Source: Micromonospora sp. ATCC 39149
GTDB lineage: Bacteria > Actinomycetota > Actinomycetes > Mycobacteriales > Micromonosporaceae
Assembly (NCBI RefSeq): GCF_000158815.1
Contig: NZ_GG657738.1
Span: 4,079,509-4,143,508 of the forward strand
Reading direction: 5' to 3'
Length of the DNA stretch: 64,000 nucleotides
Shown here: piece after piece, positions 16,860 through 26,719 of the stretch
Numbering within the stretch: position 1 is the stretch's first letter
Layout of the letters: every line of letters starts with the position of its first letter
The notes under the pieces: generated by a model
Seen by the model: only the letters and a program-made list of their open reading frames with translations
Database searches by the model: none
Told to the model about the DNA's origin: nothing
Translations under genes and position numbers: made by a program

Positions 16860-19278
16860 GCGTCCGGCGGTCGGCAAGCGCGTTCGTGGCCGTCACCCTC
16901 GGCGTGGCACTGGTCGCGGCGGCCACCCTGCTGCTCGCCTCCGGCCGCCCGCAGGTGCCCGACCGGCTGGCGTACGCGGCAGTGGTGGTGCAGAGCCCCG
17001 AGGCGGGCGCGCCGGCCGACTCGTTCGCGCCAACCCGGCCCTGGTCCGCACCAGGACGGCGGAACTCACCAGCAAGCTGGCCAAGGTGCCGGGCGTTACG
17101 AAGGCAGTGCCGGACCGGACCTTCTACGCCCAGGCGCTCGTCGACGGTCGGCCCCCGGCCACCGATGCGCAGCGGGAGGACGCCCACCAAGGGCACGGCT
17201 GGTCCAGCGCCCGGTTGGGGGGACTCCGTCTCACGGCCGGCGAGCCGCCCCGGCAGGCCGGCGAGGTGGTCGTCGACCGGGCGCTCGGGCTGCGTCCCGG
17301 CGGGCCGGTCACCCTGCTCACGGCGGCGGGCCTGGAGCCGTACACCGTCACGGGTCTGGTCGACGCACCCGGCGTCTACGTCACGGACGAGGTTGCCGCC
17401 GCGCTCGCGCCCGGCGTCCGGGCCATTGGCCTGCTGGTCGCGCCGGGCGCCGATCCCGAGGAGGTCGCCGAGACGGCTCGCGGTGTCGTCGGGGGAGACG
17501 GACGGGTGCTGACCGGCGACGGACGCGGTGCGTTGGAGCCTCGGGGTGACGCCCGTACCCGCTGGATCGGCATGCAGGTGCTCACCGCCACGGCGGCCCT
17601 CGCCGTCTTCGTCACGGTCTTCGTGGTCGCCTCCACCTTCGCGTTCACCGTGGCGCAGCGTCGCCGTGAGCTGGGACTGCTGCGCGCAGTCGGCGCCACT
17701 CCCCGTCAGGTCCGCCGCATGGTCTACGCCGAGGCGCTCGTCGTCGGTGCCACGGCCGGGCTCGTCGGTCTCCTGGCCGGCGCGGCGCTCGCCCCGGTGT
17801 TGGGTCGGCTTCTGGTCGACGTCGGCTTCGAGCCGGCGACCTTCCAGGTCCGGTACGAACACTGGCCGGTCGCCGTCTCGTTCGTCGCCGGCCCGGTGAT
17901 CGCGCTGCTGGCCGTCTGCTCGGCGTCGCGCCGAGCGGCACGCGTTCGCCCGCTGGAGGCGTTGCGCGAGGCGGCGGTGGAACAGCGACCGATCGGGCGG
18001 CTACGGATTGCCACCGGAGTGCTCCTCGTCGTGGCCGGGGTCGCCCTAAGCCTCGGCACCGCGACGTCCGACGAAGCCCGCGACGCCGCCACGTTCGCCC
18101 TCTACGCGGTGATAGCCCTGGTGGCCGGTGCCACCGTGCTGGCTCCGGCGGCCGTCGGCCCGGTGGTGCGGATGCTGCGGTCGCCGGTGCGTCGACCGGG
18201 TGGCGCGATCGGGATGCTGGTCCGGGCCGGGGCGTTGACCGCGACCCGGCGGACGGCTTCCGTCGCCGCCCCGGTGCTGCTCACGGTCGCGTTCGCGGTA
18301 CTGGTCTCCGGGATGGTGCGCACCACCACGGCCGCGTATGCGGCGGGCCGGGCCGACAACGTGAACGCCGGCTGGATCGTCGTGCCCGACCGCGCGCCGG
18401 GCCTGTCGGACCAGGCCGTCGCAGCGACCGGGGGCACCGCCCTCCTGCCAACGACGGTCTTCGAGAGCGACCCGAGCACGTCGCCGGAGAACCGGCCACT
18501 GACCGCGCTCGGCGTGGACCCGGCGGGATTCGCCACCGCGAACCGGGCGCTCACCGTCGTCGCCGGCTCACTGGGCGACCTGAGGGGCGACGACACGGTG
18601 GTCCTTCCCGCCTCGGCGAACCGGCAGCCCTCCGAGCCGTACGCGCTGGTCTTCGCCGATGGTGAGGTGTCGCTGCGCGTCGTCGCGGTCGTCACCGACG
18701 ACTCGATCCCCGGCGACCTGCTACTGCCCCGATCCGTGGTGCGGACACACGACCCATCGGCGCTCACCTCCGCGGTGTACGTGCAGGACCGGATCGATCC
18801 TCCGGTCGGAGCGCGGATCGTGGACGTCTCCGTGTGGGCGGCCGAGGCGGATCGCGCCGAGGATCGCCTCGTCTGGATCTTCACGCTGCTACTGATCGGT
18901 GTGTCAGCCGGCTACGGGGCTGTCGCGGTGGCGAACACGTTGCTGTTGGCCGCTGCCGGCCGGGTGACTGATCTGCGGCTGATCCGGCTGGCCGGTGCGA
19001 CCCGGAGGCAGGTCATCTGGCTGGTCACGGCCGAGCCCGCCCTGGTGGTGCTGATCGGTGCGCTGCTCGGAGGGGCTGTCGCGTTCGTCGGTCTGCTGAG
19101 CATCCGTGCCGGCCTTGCCGAGCAGGTCGGCGGACCGGTCGACCTGGTGGTGCCGTGGTCCGTGGTCGGCGGGGTGGTGGGGCTCTGCCTGCTGCTAGCG
19201 GTGCTGGCGAGCGCGCTGCCGACCTGGCGATCACTGCGCCACCGTCCCGCGCGGTCTCCCGTCGGCATCGTGGGGTGA
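16853..19278 (+). pseudogene. FtsX/MacB-type ABC permease with frameshift
   Basis: An ~808-aa MacB/FtsX-like permease. The first ~60 codons (LSVRRSASAFVAVTLGVALV, first membrane span) are in one frame; near base 17030 the frame changes by one base and continues from ANPALVRTRTAELTSKLAKV to the stop at 19278. The long part has the expected FtsX cores, two sets of membrane spans around RRRELGLLRAVGATPRQVR and LRLIRLAGATRRQVIW. One missing base would restore the gene, so it is either a recent pseudogene or an assembly indel. Its ATPase partner is truncated anyway, so the exporter is probably inactive. Confidence 0.7.
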
Positions 19279-19556
19279 ACCCGTACCACCGCAAGACGGC
19301 AGTCGGGCCGCTGCCACCCCCGGACACGATTCGCGCGCCAGAATCTCACCCTCAGATTGAGGGCGCGCGCGAAAGTCGGGCGGGCATTAGGTCGGCTCGA
19401 CACGGCGACCTTCGGCGAGGCCAGGACGGGGCAGGACATGGAGCAAGGCACCGCAGAAGACCGCCTGGTCTTGCCGACGACATCCCAGGCGGCCCGATCG
19501 CGGGAAGATCCGGGTCCAGCGCCGCGGTCAGGCGGCGCCAGTCCCGTGGCCGCCAG

Positions 19557-20075
19557 TCACCCGTCGATGTAGATGGCCTGGAACTCCCAGCCCTGCTCTT
19601 GGCCGCCCGTCGCGCTCCACTGAATCAGGCGTGCGCCCACGTCGACGCTGCCGCCGCCTTCGACGGAAACCACCTTGCCGCTCTTGCCGTTGATCAGGTA
19701 GCCGCCGCTGCTGCGCCAGCTCTGCTCGGGTTCGCCGTTGCAGGTCCATTGGATGATCGCGGCACCGTTGGCGGTGCTGCCGCCGCCCGCGACGGACAGG
19801 CACTTGCCGCTCTTGTCGTTGATGATGCGCGAACCAGACCAGTGCCAGAAACGTTCCGGTGTGCTGTCGCCGGGGAAGGGGCAGCCCCATTGGATGATTT
19901 GGGCGCCGTTGGCGGTGCTGCCGCCGCCGCCGACGGACATGCACAGCGCACTCTTGTAGTTCATGATGTTGTAGTGGGTGGCGGCGTGGGCCGGAGACGC
20001 GACGGCCAGCGTGGACGCGGTGACCGCCGTGGTCGCCGCCAAACCGGCCAGGATAGATCGTACGCTGCGTGACAC
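19557..20075 (-). CDS. Secreted ricin-type beta-trefoil lectin (CBM13-like)
   Basis: 172 aa: signal peptide (1-31, ending AHA), then three trefoil repeats, each with a Gly/Ser-rich SVGGGGSTANG-type loop followed by QIIQW and a QxW-like element (ERFWHW, EQSWRS, EQGWEF). It binds galactose- or xylose-type glycans; no catalytic domain is attached. The start is GTG at 20075 with GGGGAGG at 20082-20088. Free-standing secreted lectins of this kind are common in actinobacteria; target unknown. Confidence 0.85.
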   Translation of the reverse strand: MSRSVRSILAGLAATTAVTASTLAVASPAHAATHYNIMNYKSALCMSVGGGGSTANGAQIIQWGCPFPGDSTPERFWHWSGSRIINDKSGKCLSVAGGGSTANGAAIIQWTCNGEPEQSWRSSGGYLINGKSGKVVSVEGGGSVDVGARLIQWSATGGQEQGWEFQAIYIDG

Positions 20076-20189
20076 GCAGGCCCTCCCCTTGTCGAACGTC
20101 CTCAGTGACTTTTCTGTGGACTGACCCGAAGATCATCCAGCGCCGACCATACGATCCCGCCACACGGGACGGAACCGACGCAAGATCGA

Positions 20190-20500
20190 ATTTGTGTGCT
20201 GTTCACCGGCTCTATGCCGAGCCTGGCTGCTCGTCGGTGACGACCTGCCGCGGGCCTTCGGTGCGCAGGCGACCACAGCGACGCTGCGGGCGTCGACCGG
20301 GTCGGTCTTGCGGCCCTGGCCGGTGGCGAACACCCGGGCCCGGGCGGACAGCTTCGCGGGAACGTCCACGACGGTCTCGCCGTCAGCGACCAGGCGTTGA
20401 GCGACGTGCCGGCCGATGCCGTTGCCACCCTCGACCGCCCAGCTGGGCACGGTCGTGCCGACCAGCGGATGATCAGCAACCTCGATAGTACGGTTGACGA
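20190..20500 (-). pseudogene. IS110-family transposase fragment
   Basis: Minus-strand frame reads WAVEGGNGIGRHVAQRLVAD, VVDVPAKLSARARVFATGQG and KTDPVDARSVAVVA, the N-terminal DEDD RuvC-like part of an IS110/IS1111 transposase. It breaks off into unrelated sequence at both sides. The remnant directly precedes the promoter of the PadR gene. Confidence 0.75.
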
Positions 20501-20509
20501 TATATTTCG
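20498..20509. promoter_or_regulatory. Possible PadR operator
   Basis: CGATATATTTCG is an AT-rich imperfect palindrome 20 bp upstream of the padR-like start codon, flanked by two CGGTTGACG direct repeats (20491 and 20509). Autoregulation is usual in this family; the site is a guess. Confidence 0.3.
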
Positions 20510-20528
20510 GTTGACGTAGCTTGCTCCC

Positions 20529-20921
20529 ATGCATGAACCGACCTTCCTCGTTCTCACCGCGCTGGCTGCTCAGCCACTGCACGGTTACGGACTGATCCAA
20601 GCCGTGGCCCAGCTGTCGGACGGTGACGTCCGGCTGCGCGCGGGCACGCTCTACGGCGCTCTCGACCGCTTGACCGAGCAGGGCCTGATCGAGATCGACC
20701 ATGAGGAGGCCGTCGACGGGCGGCTGCGCCGCTACTATCGGCTCAGCGACAGCGGTGCCGCGGCGCTGGCGGTCCAGGCCGAGCGGCTGCAACGGCGAGC
20801 CACCGTCGCCCAGAGCCAACTCCGTCGCCGGGCCGTGCCCGGCATGTCGTTCGGCGCACGCGCACTCGGGTGGCTGCCCACCGGGCTGGCGCGGCGAACG
20901 GCGCTGGAGGTGTCCGCGTGA
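20529..20921 (+). CDS. PadR-family transcriptional regulator
   Basis: 130 aa. Winged helix at residues 1-75 with the PadR hallmarks HGYGLIQAV and GTLYGALDRLTEQGLIE, then YYRLSDSGAAAL and a short C-terminal helix. It should repress the operon it heads. Its TGA overlaps the GTG of the downstream membrane protein gene (GTGA at 20918-20921), so the two are coupled and the regulator probably controls the membrane protein. Confidence 0.9.
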   Translation: MHEPTFLVLTALAAQPLHGYGLIQAVAQLSDGDVRLRAGTLYGALDRLTEQGLIEIDHEEAVDGRLRRYYRLSDSGAAALAVQAERLQRRATVAQSQLRRRAVPGMSFGARALGWLPTGLARRTALEVSA

Positions 20922-21964
20922 CCACCAGCCTGCGGCCCCTGTCGGACTCCGTGCTGGAGACCTGGTATCGGCGTCTACTGCTGGCCTATCCCGGTGACTA
21001 CCGGCGCCGGCATGCCACCGAGATGCTCACCACCCTCATGGAGAGCGCGGAGCCGGGTCGTGAACGTCCCCGACCGGCGGACGTGACCGACCTGGTCCTC
21101 GGCGGGCTCCGGCAACGCTTCCGGGTGCCGGGTCACCGGTCGCTCGCGCTGGCGGCGGCGGTGCTGGCGACCCTGACGTTCGGTGCGTTCGGCGCCGCGG
21201 CCGGTTCCTGGGCAGGTGAGCGGACCTTCGCCGCCCTACCCACCGGCGACGCGGCGAAAACCCTCATGAGCAGGATTGCCGACGGTCCCGTGGAGCCGGA
21301 CGCCAGCCCCATGGGCGGTGGGCCGGGAGCCCCGATTCTGGGCGCGTCCACCGGGCTCATCTCCACTCCCGGATGGCGCTTCGACCAAGCCAGCGACCGG
21401 CTGGCCGCCGAAGGATGGACCATCACACGGTTCACCTCCCGTGCCCCCGGGGACGTCGGGTGCGCCGGGGATCTGCTCGCGGTCCGCCATAAGGTGGTGC
21501 TGGTCGCCGACGAATGCGTGTCGGAGAGCGGTGAGACGTTGGTGAAGGCTGCCTTCTTCGCCCAACGCAGCGACGCCTACCTGCCGCTGACCGCCGGTGG
21601 CGCGGTGCTGGGCATGCTGGCCGGATGGCTGCTGTCGGCGGCGATCGCCTACCGCATGCGATACCTGAGCGTCCTGCGCCGCGCGGCCGGGAGCCTGCTC
21701 GTCGCTGTGGGTCTGGCCAGCGCCGCACTTCCGGTGGCCGCCCTCCTCGGCAACGCGGTTCAGTTGCTGCGTCATCTGGGCGACCACACCAACGCCGTGT
21801 ACACGGTGCACGCCCCGCTCAAGCCGTACTGGTCCTTCGATTTCGGCTCGTCCTGGACGGTTCCGGTACTCGCGCTCGGTGCCGCCGCGTGTGCGGCTGC
21901 CGCTGTGGCACTCTGTCTGCGTCGCTCGGCCATGTACCGTGACCAGGCGCCGCTCGCCGGCTAA
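20918..21964 (+). CDS. Membrane protein paired with PadR regulator
   Basis: 348 aa from GTG 20918. The N-terminal ~70 residues are cytoplasmic (WYRRLLLAYPGDYRRRHATE, a motif common in PadR-linked permease-like proteins), followed by a membrane span (~75-100), a ~130-aa extracytoplasmic part with two Cys (GDVGCAGD, VADECVSE), and three or four more spans. The function is unknown; context suggests an envelope-stress or drug-related role. Confidence 0.75.
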   Translation: MTTSLRPLSDSVLETWYRRLLLAYPGDYRRRHATEMLTTLMESAEPGRERPRPADVTDLVLGGLRQRFRVPGHRSLALAAAVLATLTFGAFGAAAGSWAGERTFAALPTGDAAKTLMSRIADGPVEPDASPMGGGPGAPILGASTGLISTPGWRFDQASDRLAAEGWTITRFTSRAPGDVGCAGDLLAVRHKVVLVADECVSESGETLVKAAFFAQRSDAYLPLTAGGAVLGMLAGWLLSAAIAYRMRYLSVLRRAAGSLLVAVGLASAALPVAALLGNAVQLLRHLGDHTNAVYTVHAPLKPYWSFDFGSSWTVPVLALGAAACAAAAVALCLRRSAMYRDQAPLAG

Positions 21965-22329
21965 CGCAGGAGCATCGCTGGAGCGCGTGTTCGCGAGTCG
22001 AGTCATGGACTACCTTGGCCGGCTGAGGAACGGTGCAGGTGTCCACTAGCGATCTTTGGTCACTGGCTCCCGCACAGCTGTGTCGACGCAGCGAGTGACG
22101 GCGGCCGGTCATGATCAGGCCGCGGTCCCTCGATGGCCCCGCGCCCGAAACTGCTGGGCGGTCCGAGGTTCAGCCTCATTGGTACGGCAGCCGGCCGTTC
22201 GTGATCTGAGCGGAGAGCCTCGGGAACAGGGTCGGCCACCGCATGATCATCTGTACGTTGTGGATACAACTTCAGACCGTGCGGTGGCCGAAAGCCACGG
22301 CGTAGACGCTGCCCGCTGGCAACAGCTCA
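21965..22329. other. Intergenic, nothing supported
   Basis: About 365 bp after the PadR-linked gene. Open frames here have shadow-like composition only. Confidence 0.5.
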
Positions 22330-22640
22330 GCGACCTGCTGATCGACTCGTTCGTGACCGCTGCGACCAGGCCGGCCTCGACCAGCACGAGGTCCGCCGCT
22401 GGACCTCATGGCACGGTTCACCACCTTCGCCCCGGCAGCCCCTCGCCATCCTCGCGATCTGCGCCACCGAGGCAACAACGGACGACGAGCCCGAGCAAGC
22501 GGACATGATCGTGTTGACCGTCAACGAGATCCGCCGCCTGATCAATGTCCTGGCGATTTGGACCACGCGCCGAATCGCCCACCGTTTGCGCTGGTCACGA
22601 TGGCGACGTCGGCACCAGGCGAGAGCCGGCGCGCTATCAG
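22330..22640 (+). pseudogene. IS701-family transposase C-terminal remnant
   Basis: Readable pieces: GLDQHEVRRWTSWH, ILAICATEATTDDEPEQADM, IVLTVNEIRRLINVLAIW, RLRWSRWRRRHQARA. This is the typical tail of IS701/IS4-like transposases of actinobacteria. The catalytic DDE part is absent and a small frameshift lies in the middle. Confidence 0.7.
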
Positions 22641-23221
22641 GGTGCACGGATTTGCCGCGAGTCGCGTTCCGCCGCCCTGCAACTATGTCACCCTGCATGA
22701 CTTCGGTCAGCTCTGCTATGGCGCACACCCGTGGCCGATGAGCGGATGCAGGGCATGCAACCGGACGGAAGTGCCGAGCAGCGGTGGATTTACGGGCCGC
22801 TCGGCGATGCGGCTGTCCGTGCTGCTGACCCGCGTCGGGGGCAACCTCCGCAGACACCGCCCTACCTGGTGGAGCCACTACGGCATAGAAAACCTCCTCA
22901 CCCAATGACCAAAACCCATGCCCTACACCACGGCCTGCTGGTGACCACAGGCCGCGACGCCTTCCCACGCCAGCGGCGGCTCGCTGTCCGGAAGCCGGAA
23001 CTGCACGACACTCGACTGAGCCACCTGACAAGTGCTCGCACCTGCTCCTGATCAAAGCCGGAGGCAGCCGAAATTAGTTGGCCCCTGGCTCGGATGCCCT
23101 GTGTCGTCTGTCAATCGAGTGCTGAGGCACGCGCTCTGACCTGCGGTGCCTCAACCTGACTGGCATACCGGTCGCTCGGCTTTTCCCAGTGGAGTTGAGG
23201 CAAACCGTCGCGCTGTGCACG
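22641..23221. other. Intergenic with dispersed repeats
   Basis: No gene supported. It holds two members of the dispersed intergenic repeat (22642-22668 and 22721-22750) and an 8-bp inverted repeat TGAGGCAC/GTGCCTCA around 23122-23150. Confidence 0.5.
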
Positions 23222-23370
23222 GGGCTCCCGCATGTGGTGGTGGGGCTCGGTGCTGGCCTGGCTCGATGCCTCAGATCGTTGGCAGTGCCTCGGCTCGACT
23301 GGCAGCTGAGGTTCCCCCGGTAGCTCGGAGGCTTTCGATCATGCTCTGATGGAGCTGAAGGGAGTCATCC

Positions 23371-23682
23371 GTGGCAGCACCGAAGAAGTATCCCGATGAG
23401 CTGCGCGAACGTGCGGTGCGCTTGTATCGGGAGTCGGACCCGAAGCCCGTGATCCGCCAGCTGGCCCGCCAGCTTGGGGTGCATCACGAGGCGTTGCGCA
23501 ACTGGATCCGCCAGGACGAGGCCGACCGTGGCCTGCGGGGCGACCGGCCGACGACCTCGGAGGTGGAGGAGTTGCGTCGGTTGCGGCGGGAGAACGCGGA
23601 GCTGAAGCGGGCCAATGAGATCCTGAAAGCCGCCTCGGCTTTTTTCGCCTCGGAACTCGACCCGACCCGGCGACGGTCGTGA
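23371..23682 (+). CDS. IS3 transposase OrfA
   Basis: 103 aa. The helix-turn-helix (YPDELRERAVRLYRESD ... LARQLGVHHEALRNWIRQDE) recognises the IS ends and is followed by a leucine-zipper helix (LRRLRRENAELKRANEILKA) for assembly with OrfAB. It overlaps orfB by 4 bp (GTGA). IS3 elements usually make the active enzyme by -1 frameshifting at such overlaps. Confidence 0.92.
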   Translation: MAAPKKYPDELRERAVRLYRESDPKPVIRQLARQLGVHHEALRNWIRQDEADRGLRGDRPTTSEVEELRRLRRENAELKRANEILKAASAFFASELDPTRRRS

Positions 23683-24605
23683 CGCTCGTCGACGAGCTAC
23701 GCGACCGCTTCGGGGTCGAGCCCGTCCTCCGGGTCCTCAACGTCGCCGTCTCCACCTACTACGGCTGGCTCACCCAAGCCGCCAACCCCTCCGCTCGCCG
23801 ACGTGAGGACGCGGATCTGGCGGTGGAGATCGCGGAGATCCACGATGTGTCGGGCGGCACCTACGGCAGCCCGCGAGTGCACGCCATGCTGCGCCGCCAA
23901 GGCCGCCAGCTGAGTCGCAGGCGGGTCGAGCGGTTGATGCGGACCGCCGGCCTGCAAGGGGCGTTCCTGCGCAAGAAGTGGCGCATCCCGTCCACCCGGT
24001 CGAACCCGAAGGCGACGCCCGCTCCGGACTTGGTCAACCGGCAGTTCACCGCTGCGGCGCCCAACCGGCTGTGGGTCGCCGACGCGACCCGCATCCCCTG
24101 CGGGCAGGGCGTGTTCTGGCTGGCCGCGGTGCGGGATGTCTTCTCCAACCGCATCGTGGGCTGGCGGTGCTCCGACCGATGCGACACCGACCTGATCCTC
24201 GGCGCCCTCGAATACGGCATCTGGTCCCGCGACGTCCGCGACGGCCAACTGATCCACCACAGCGACCGCGGGTCGAACTACACGTCGTTCCGCTTCGCCC
24301 AGCGCCTGGCCGACAACGGCATTCTGCCCTCGATGGGCTCCGTCGGCGACTCGTTCGACAACGCCCTCATGGAGAACTTCTGGTCAACGTTGAAGATCGA
24401 ACTGGTCTACCGAAACTCCTGGCGGACCCGCGACGAAGCCGAGAACGCGATCTTCGCCTACATCGACGGGTGGTACAACACCCGCCGCATCCAGAAAGAC
24501 CTCGGCTGGCGCTCCCCAGACGAGTACGAAGCCGCCTGGCACGCCCACCAGGCCCGACCAGACGAGACGACTATCGTTCAGCCTGAGCCCACCGGCGCCA
24601 GGTAA
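23679..24605 (+). CDS. IS3 transposase OrfB (DDE integrase core)
   Basis: 308 aa, GTG start in the orfA overlap. HTH_21 segment near residues 45-95, then an rve-type core with the DDE triad: Asp in LWVADATRIPCG, Asp in IHHSDRGSNYTS, Glu in NALMENFWSTLK. It cuts and joins the IS ends. The sequence is intact and identical to the copy inside the integrative element. Confidence 0.94.
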   Translation: MTLVDELRDRFGVEPVLRVLNVAVSTYYGWLTQAANPSARRREDADLAVEIAEIHDVSGGTYGSPRVHAMLRRQGRQLSRRRVERLMRTAGLQGAFLRKKWRIPSTRSNPKATPAPDLVNRQFTAAAPNRLWVADATRIPCGQGVFWLAAVRDVFSNRIVGWRCSDRCDTDLILGALEYGIWSRDVRDGQLIHHSDRGSNYTSFRFAQRLADNGILPSMGSVGDSFDNALMENFWSTLKIELVYRNSWRTRDEAENAIFAYIDGWYNTRRIQKDLGWRSPDEYEAAWHAHQARPDETTIVQPEPTGAR

Positions 24606-24823
24606 CCAACCCTCCGGCAAACCGGGGGAACCTCACAGCCGACACCCTGCCATGACACCGATCCACTTGGGCTGAAAGGCCCGCGGCCACAGATGGTGAT
24701 CCAGTGCGCACATCTAGCCGATGAGCGGGCGCTCGATCATGCTCCGATGAGCGTCCGCGTGATTCGTCCCGCCGGCCGACCTGAACGTGCATATGTGCAC
24801 ACGGACAGTCGAACGTAACAGAA

Positions 24824-25288
24824 ATGGTTGCTTCTGCTGCGCGTGTCGGCGAGACTGTCGAGGTGGCGGCCAACAGCAGGGTGACGATCGCGGCCCACGC
24901 CTTGGCGTGGCTGGAACTGGCCAGGCGGCACGGTCGGGAAGTGCTCACCTCCGAAGAGGTGGCGGCCAGCGTCAACACCAACGCGGTCATCGTCCGGCGC
25001 AGCCTCGGCGACCTGCAGCGGGCCGGCCTGGTGAGGGCACGCCGTGGCAACGGCGCCGGCTTCTCCCTCGGACGCCCGGCGACAGAGATCACGCTGCTGG
25101 ACGTCTGGCTCGCCGTCTCGCCGGAGCCGCTTCTCGCCCTTCACCACTCCGAGCCGAACTTGGAGTGTCAGGTCGGACGCGGAATCCGTCCGGTGCTCAC
25201 CGACCTTTATGACGAAGCGACCAACACGTTCCGTGCGGCGCTGGCGCGCTGGACCGTCAACGACGTTCTGGAAAGGATTCTGGCATGA
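24824..25288 (+). CDS. Rrf2-family transcriptional regulator
   Basis: 154 aa. Rrf2 winged helix: NSRVTIAAHALAWLELARRH, LTSEEVAASVNTNAVIVRRS, LGDLQRAGLVRARRGNGAGF. It lacks the three clustered cysteines of IscR/NsrR, so it resembles the cluster-free YwnA type. The start could be slightly later (GTG at 24864) since typical relatives begin just before the SRVTIA stretch. Its stop overlaps the start of the NIPSNAP gene (ATGA), so it probably controls that gene. Confidence 0.85.
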   Translation: MVASAARVGETVEVAANSRVTIAAHALAWLELARRHGREVLTSEEVAASVNTNAVIVRRSLGDLQRAGLVRARRGNGAGFSLGRPATEITLLDVWLAVSPEPLLALHHSEPNLECQVGRGIRPVLTDLYDEATNTFRAALARWTVNDVLERILA

Positions 25289-25869
25289 TCGTCGAGTTGC
25301 GCCGGTACACCCTGCACGAGGGTCGCCGCGACGAGCTCATCGACCTGTTTGACCGCGAGTTTGTCGAGACCCAGGAGGAGCTGGGGATGGCCGTGCTGGG
25401 CCAGTTCCGTGACCTCGACCGACCCGACCGGTTCGTGTGGCTGCGCGGATTCACCGACATGCAATCGCGTCGGACCGGCCTGACGGCCTTCTACTCCGGC
25501 CCGGTGTGGGCGAAGCACGGACCAGCGGCCAACGCGACGATGCTCGACTCGGACGACGTACTGCTGCTCCGCGAGATCGTCGCGGTGCCGGTATTCGACC
25601 GCGGCACCGCCAATCCCGAAGCGGTTCTGCACGCGACAATCTGGCATTGGGCTGGCCCGGTTCCCGATCCCACTCAGAGCCCAAAGGAGACCCTGGCCGT
25701 GCTACGGACCGAGTACGCCGCGAACGACTTTCCCCGGCTACCGGTCCGTGAGGGGGAGCACGCGCTGGTCTGGCTCACCCGCTCACCCCTGCAGGCAGAC
25801 GTTCCCGTGGAGGTGGTGAAGACCGAACATCTCCGCCTCCGCCCCACCCACCGCTCTACCCTCCACTGA
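25285..25869 (+). CDS. NIPSNAP-family protein
   Basis: 194 aa. Starts MIVELRRYTLHEGRRDELID, the standard opening of the NIPSNAP ferredoxin-like barrel, with a second related half after residue ~105. The family is small and of unclear biochemistry; some members are linked to stress or aromatic metabolism. It is translationally coupled to the Rrf2 regulator and forms a two-gene unit. Confidence 0.8.
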   Translation: MIVELRRYTLHEGRRDELIDLFDREFVETQEELGMAVLGQFRDLDRPDRFVWLRGFTDMQSRRTGLTAFYSGPVWAKHGPAANATMLDSDDVLLLREIVAVPVFDRGTANPEAVLHATIWHWAGPVPDPTQSPKETLAVLRTEYAANDFPRLPVREGEHALVWLTRSPLQADVPVEVVKTEHLRLRPTHRSTLH

Positions 25870-26076
25870 GGGAATTCAGGGTGGGCCGTCGATGCCGAAT
25901 CGCTCGCTCGCTGATGCCGCCGATCAGCACGACACGATCCGGACCGCCGCTCGATCGGACGCGCGCACATGCCGCCGATCGTGCGGCGGCGTCTGTCGCT
26001 CTGGTCGGACGGAGTGGCTACCCGGTTTGGCGACGGTGGGCCAGCACGCCTTCGTCTGGTCTGCCAGGATCTTGCT

Positions 26077-26586
26077 GTGGTAGTGATCGAGATCGTGATG
26101 GGTGACATCACGCGGGAAAACGTGGACGCCATCGTCACGGCCGCGAATGAGTCACTGCTCGGCGGTGGTGGTGTCGACGGCGCGGTCCATCGCGCTGCCG
26201 GATCTCGCCTGGCCCAGGCCGGAGGAGCGATTGGCCCCTGCAAGCCGGGCGACGCGATGGCTACCCCGGCGTTCGACCTCGACCCACCGGTGCGGCACAT
26301 CATCCATGCTGTCGGGCCGATCTGGGAAGGCGGCGGTCACGGTGAGGCCGACGTTCTGGCCTCCTGCTACCGCAGGAGCCTGCAGGTAGCCGACGAACTC
26401 TGCGCCCGCAGCGTCGCCTTCCCGGCAATCGCCACCGGCGTGTACGGGTTCCCTCCCGACCAGGCCGCCCGGATCGCCGTAGCAACGATCAGGTCCACTT
26501 CGACAAACGTCCAACGGGTACGACTCGTCGCATTCGACGGGGACACCCGGAAGCACCTGCAAGCCGCGGTGACAGCCACGGGCTGA
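26077..26586 (+). CDS. Macro-domain protein (ADP-ribose hydrolase type)
   Basis: 169 aa. Complete macro domain: VMGDITRENVDAIVTAANES (Asn for ADP-ribose), GGGGVDGAVHRAAG, GDAMATPAF, IIHAVGPIWEGGGH and FPAIATGVYGFP (phosphate loop). The pattern is that of MacroD/YmdB enzymes that remove ADP-ribose from proteins or hydrolyse O-acetyl-ADP-ribose. I start at GTG 26077, with AGGA 8 bp before; the in-frame upstream region overlaps a dispersed repeat. No ADP-ribosyltransferase is adjacent. Confidence 0.88.
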   Translation: MVVIEIVMGDITRENVDAIVTAANESLLGGGGVDGAVHRAAGSRLAQAGGAIGPCKPGDAMATPAFDLDPPVRHIIHAVGPIWEGGGHGEADVLASCYRRSLQVADELCARSVAFPAIATGVYGFPPDQAARIAVATIRSTSTNVQRVRLVAFDGDTRKHLQAAVTATG

Positions 26587-26719
26587 CCCGTTCGGATCTG
26601 CCGCAGACAGGGCGCGCTATCTGTCGGCTGCTGCCCTCACTCTCCGTGGTCGGACGTTGGTCCGGCCGGCTTCCCGAGCTGTCGATGAGCGGTCGTGGTA
26701 GCGCTGAGAGGAGCACGCG

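Larger units (their letters stand above)
23307..24635 (+). mobile_element. IS3-family insertion sequence, intact copy
   Basis: 1329 bp. Ends are inverted repeats starting TGAGGTTCCCCCGGT. It has a CAGC target duplication and two overlapping genes (orfA, orfB). A second copy at 49164-51949 encodes an identical OrfB, so transposition has been recent. Confidence 0.93.
23222..24729. repeat. ~170-bp repeat copy 1, split by an IS3 element
   Basis: Left half 23222-23306 and right half 24636-24729 together match the uninterrupted copy at 33012-33187 with only a few differences. The IS3 element sits exactly between them, with CAGC duplicated at 23303-23306 and 24636-24639. The uninterrupted copy therefore shows the empty site. 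Confidence 0.9.

Noticed and set aside
20133..20819. 228-aa minus-strand ORF
   Set aside because: Its first half is antisense to the PadR gene; only the middle is a true IS110 fragment.
23371..24605. The idea that the IS3 genes are host regulators
   Set aside because: Inverted repeats, target duplication and the DDE motifs settle it as an insertion sequence.
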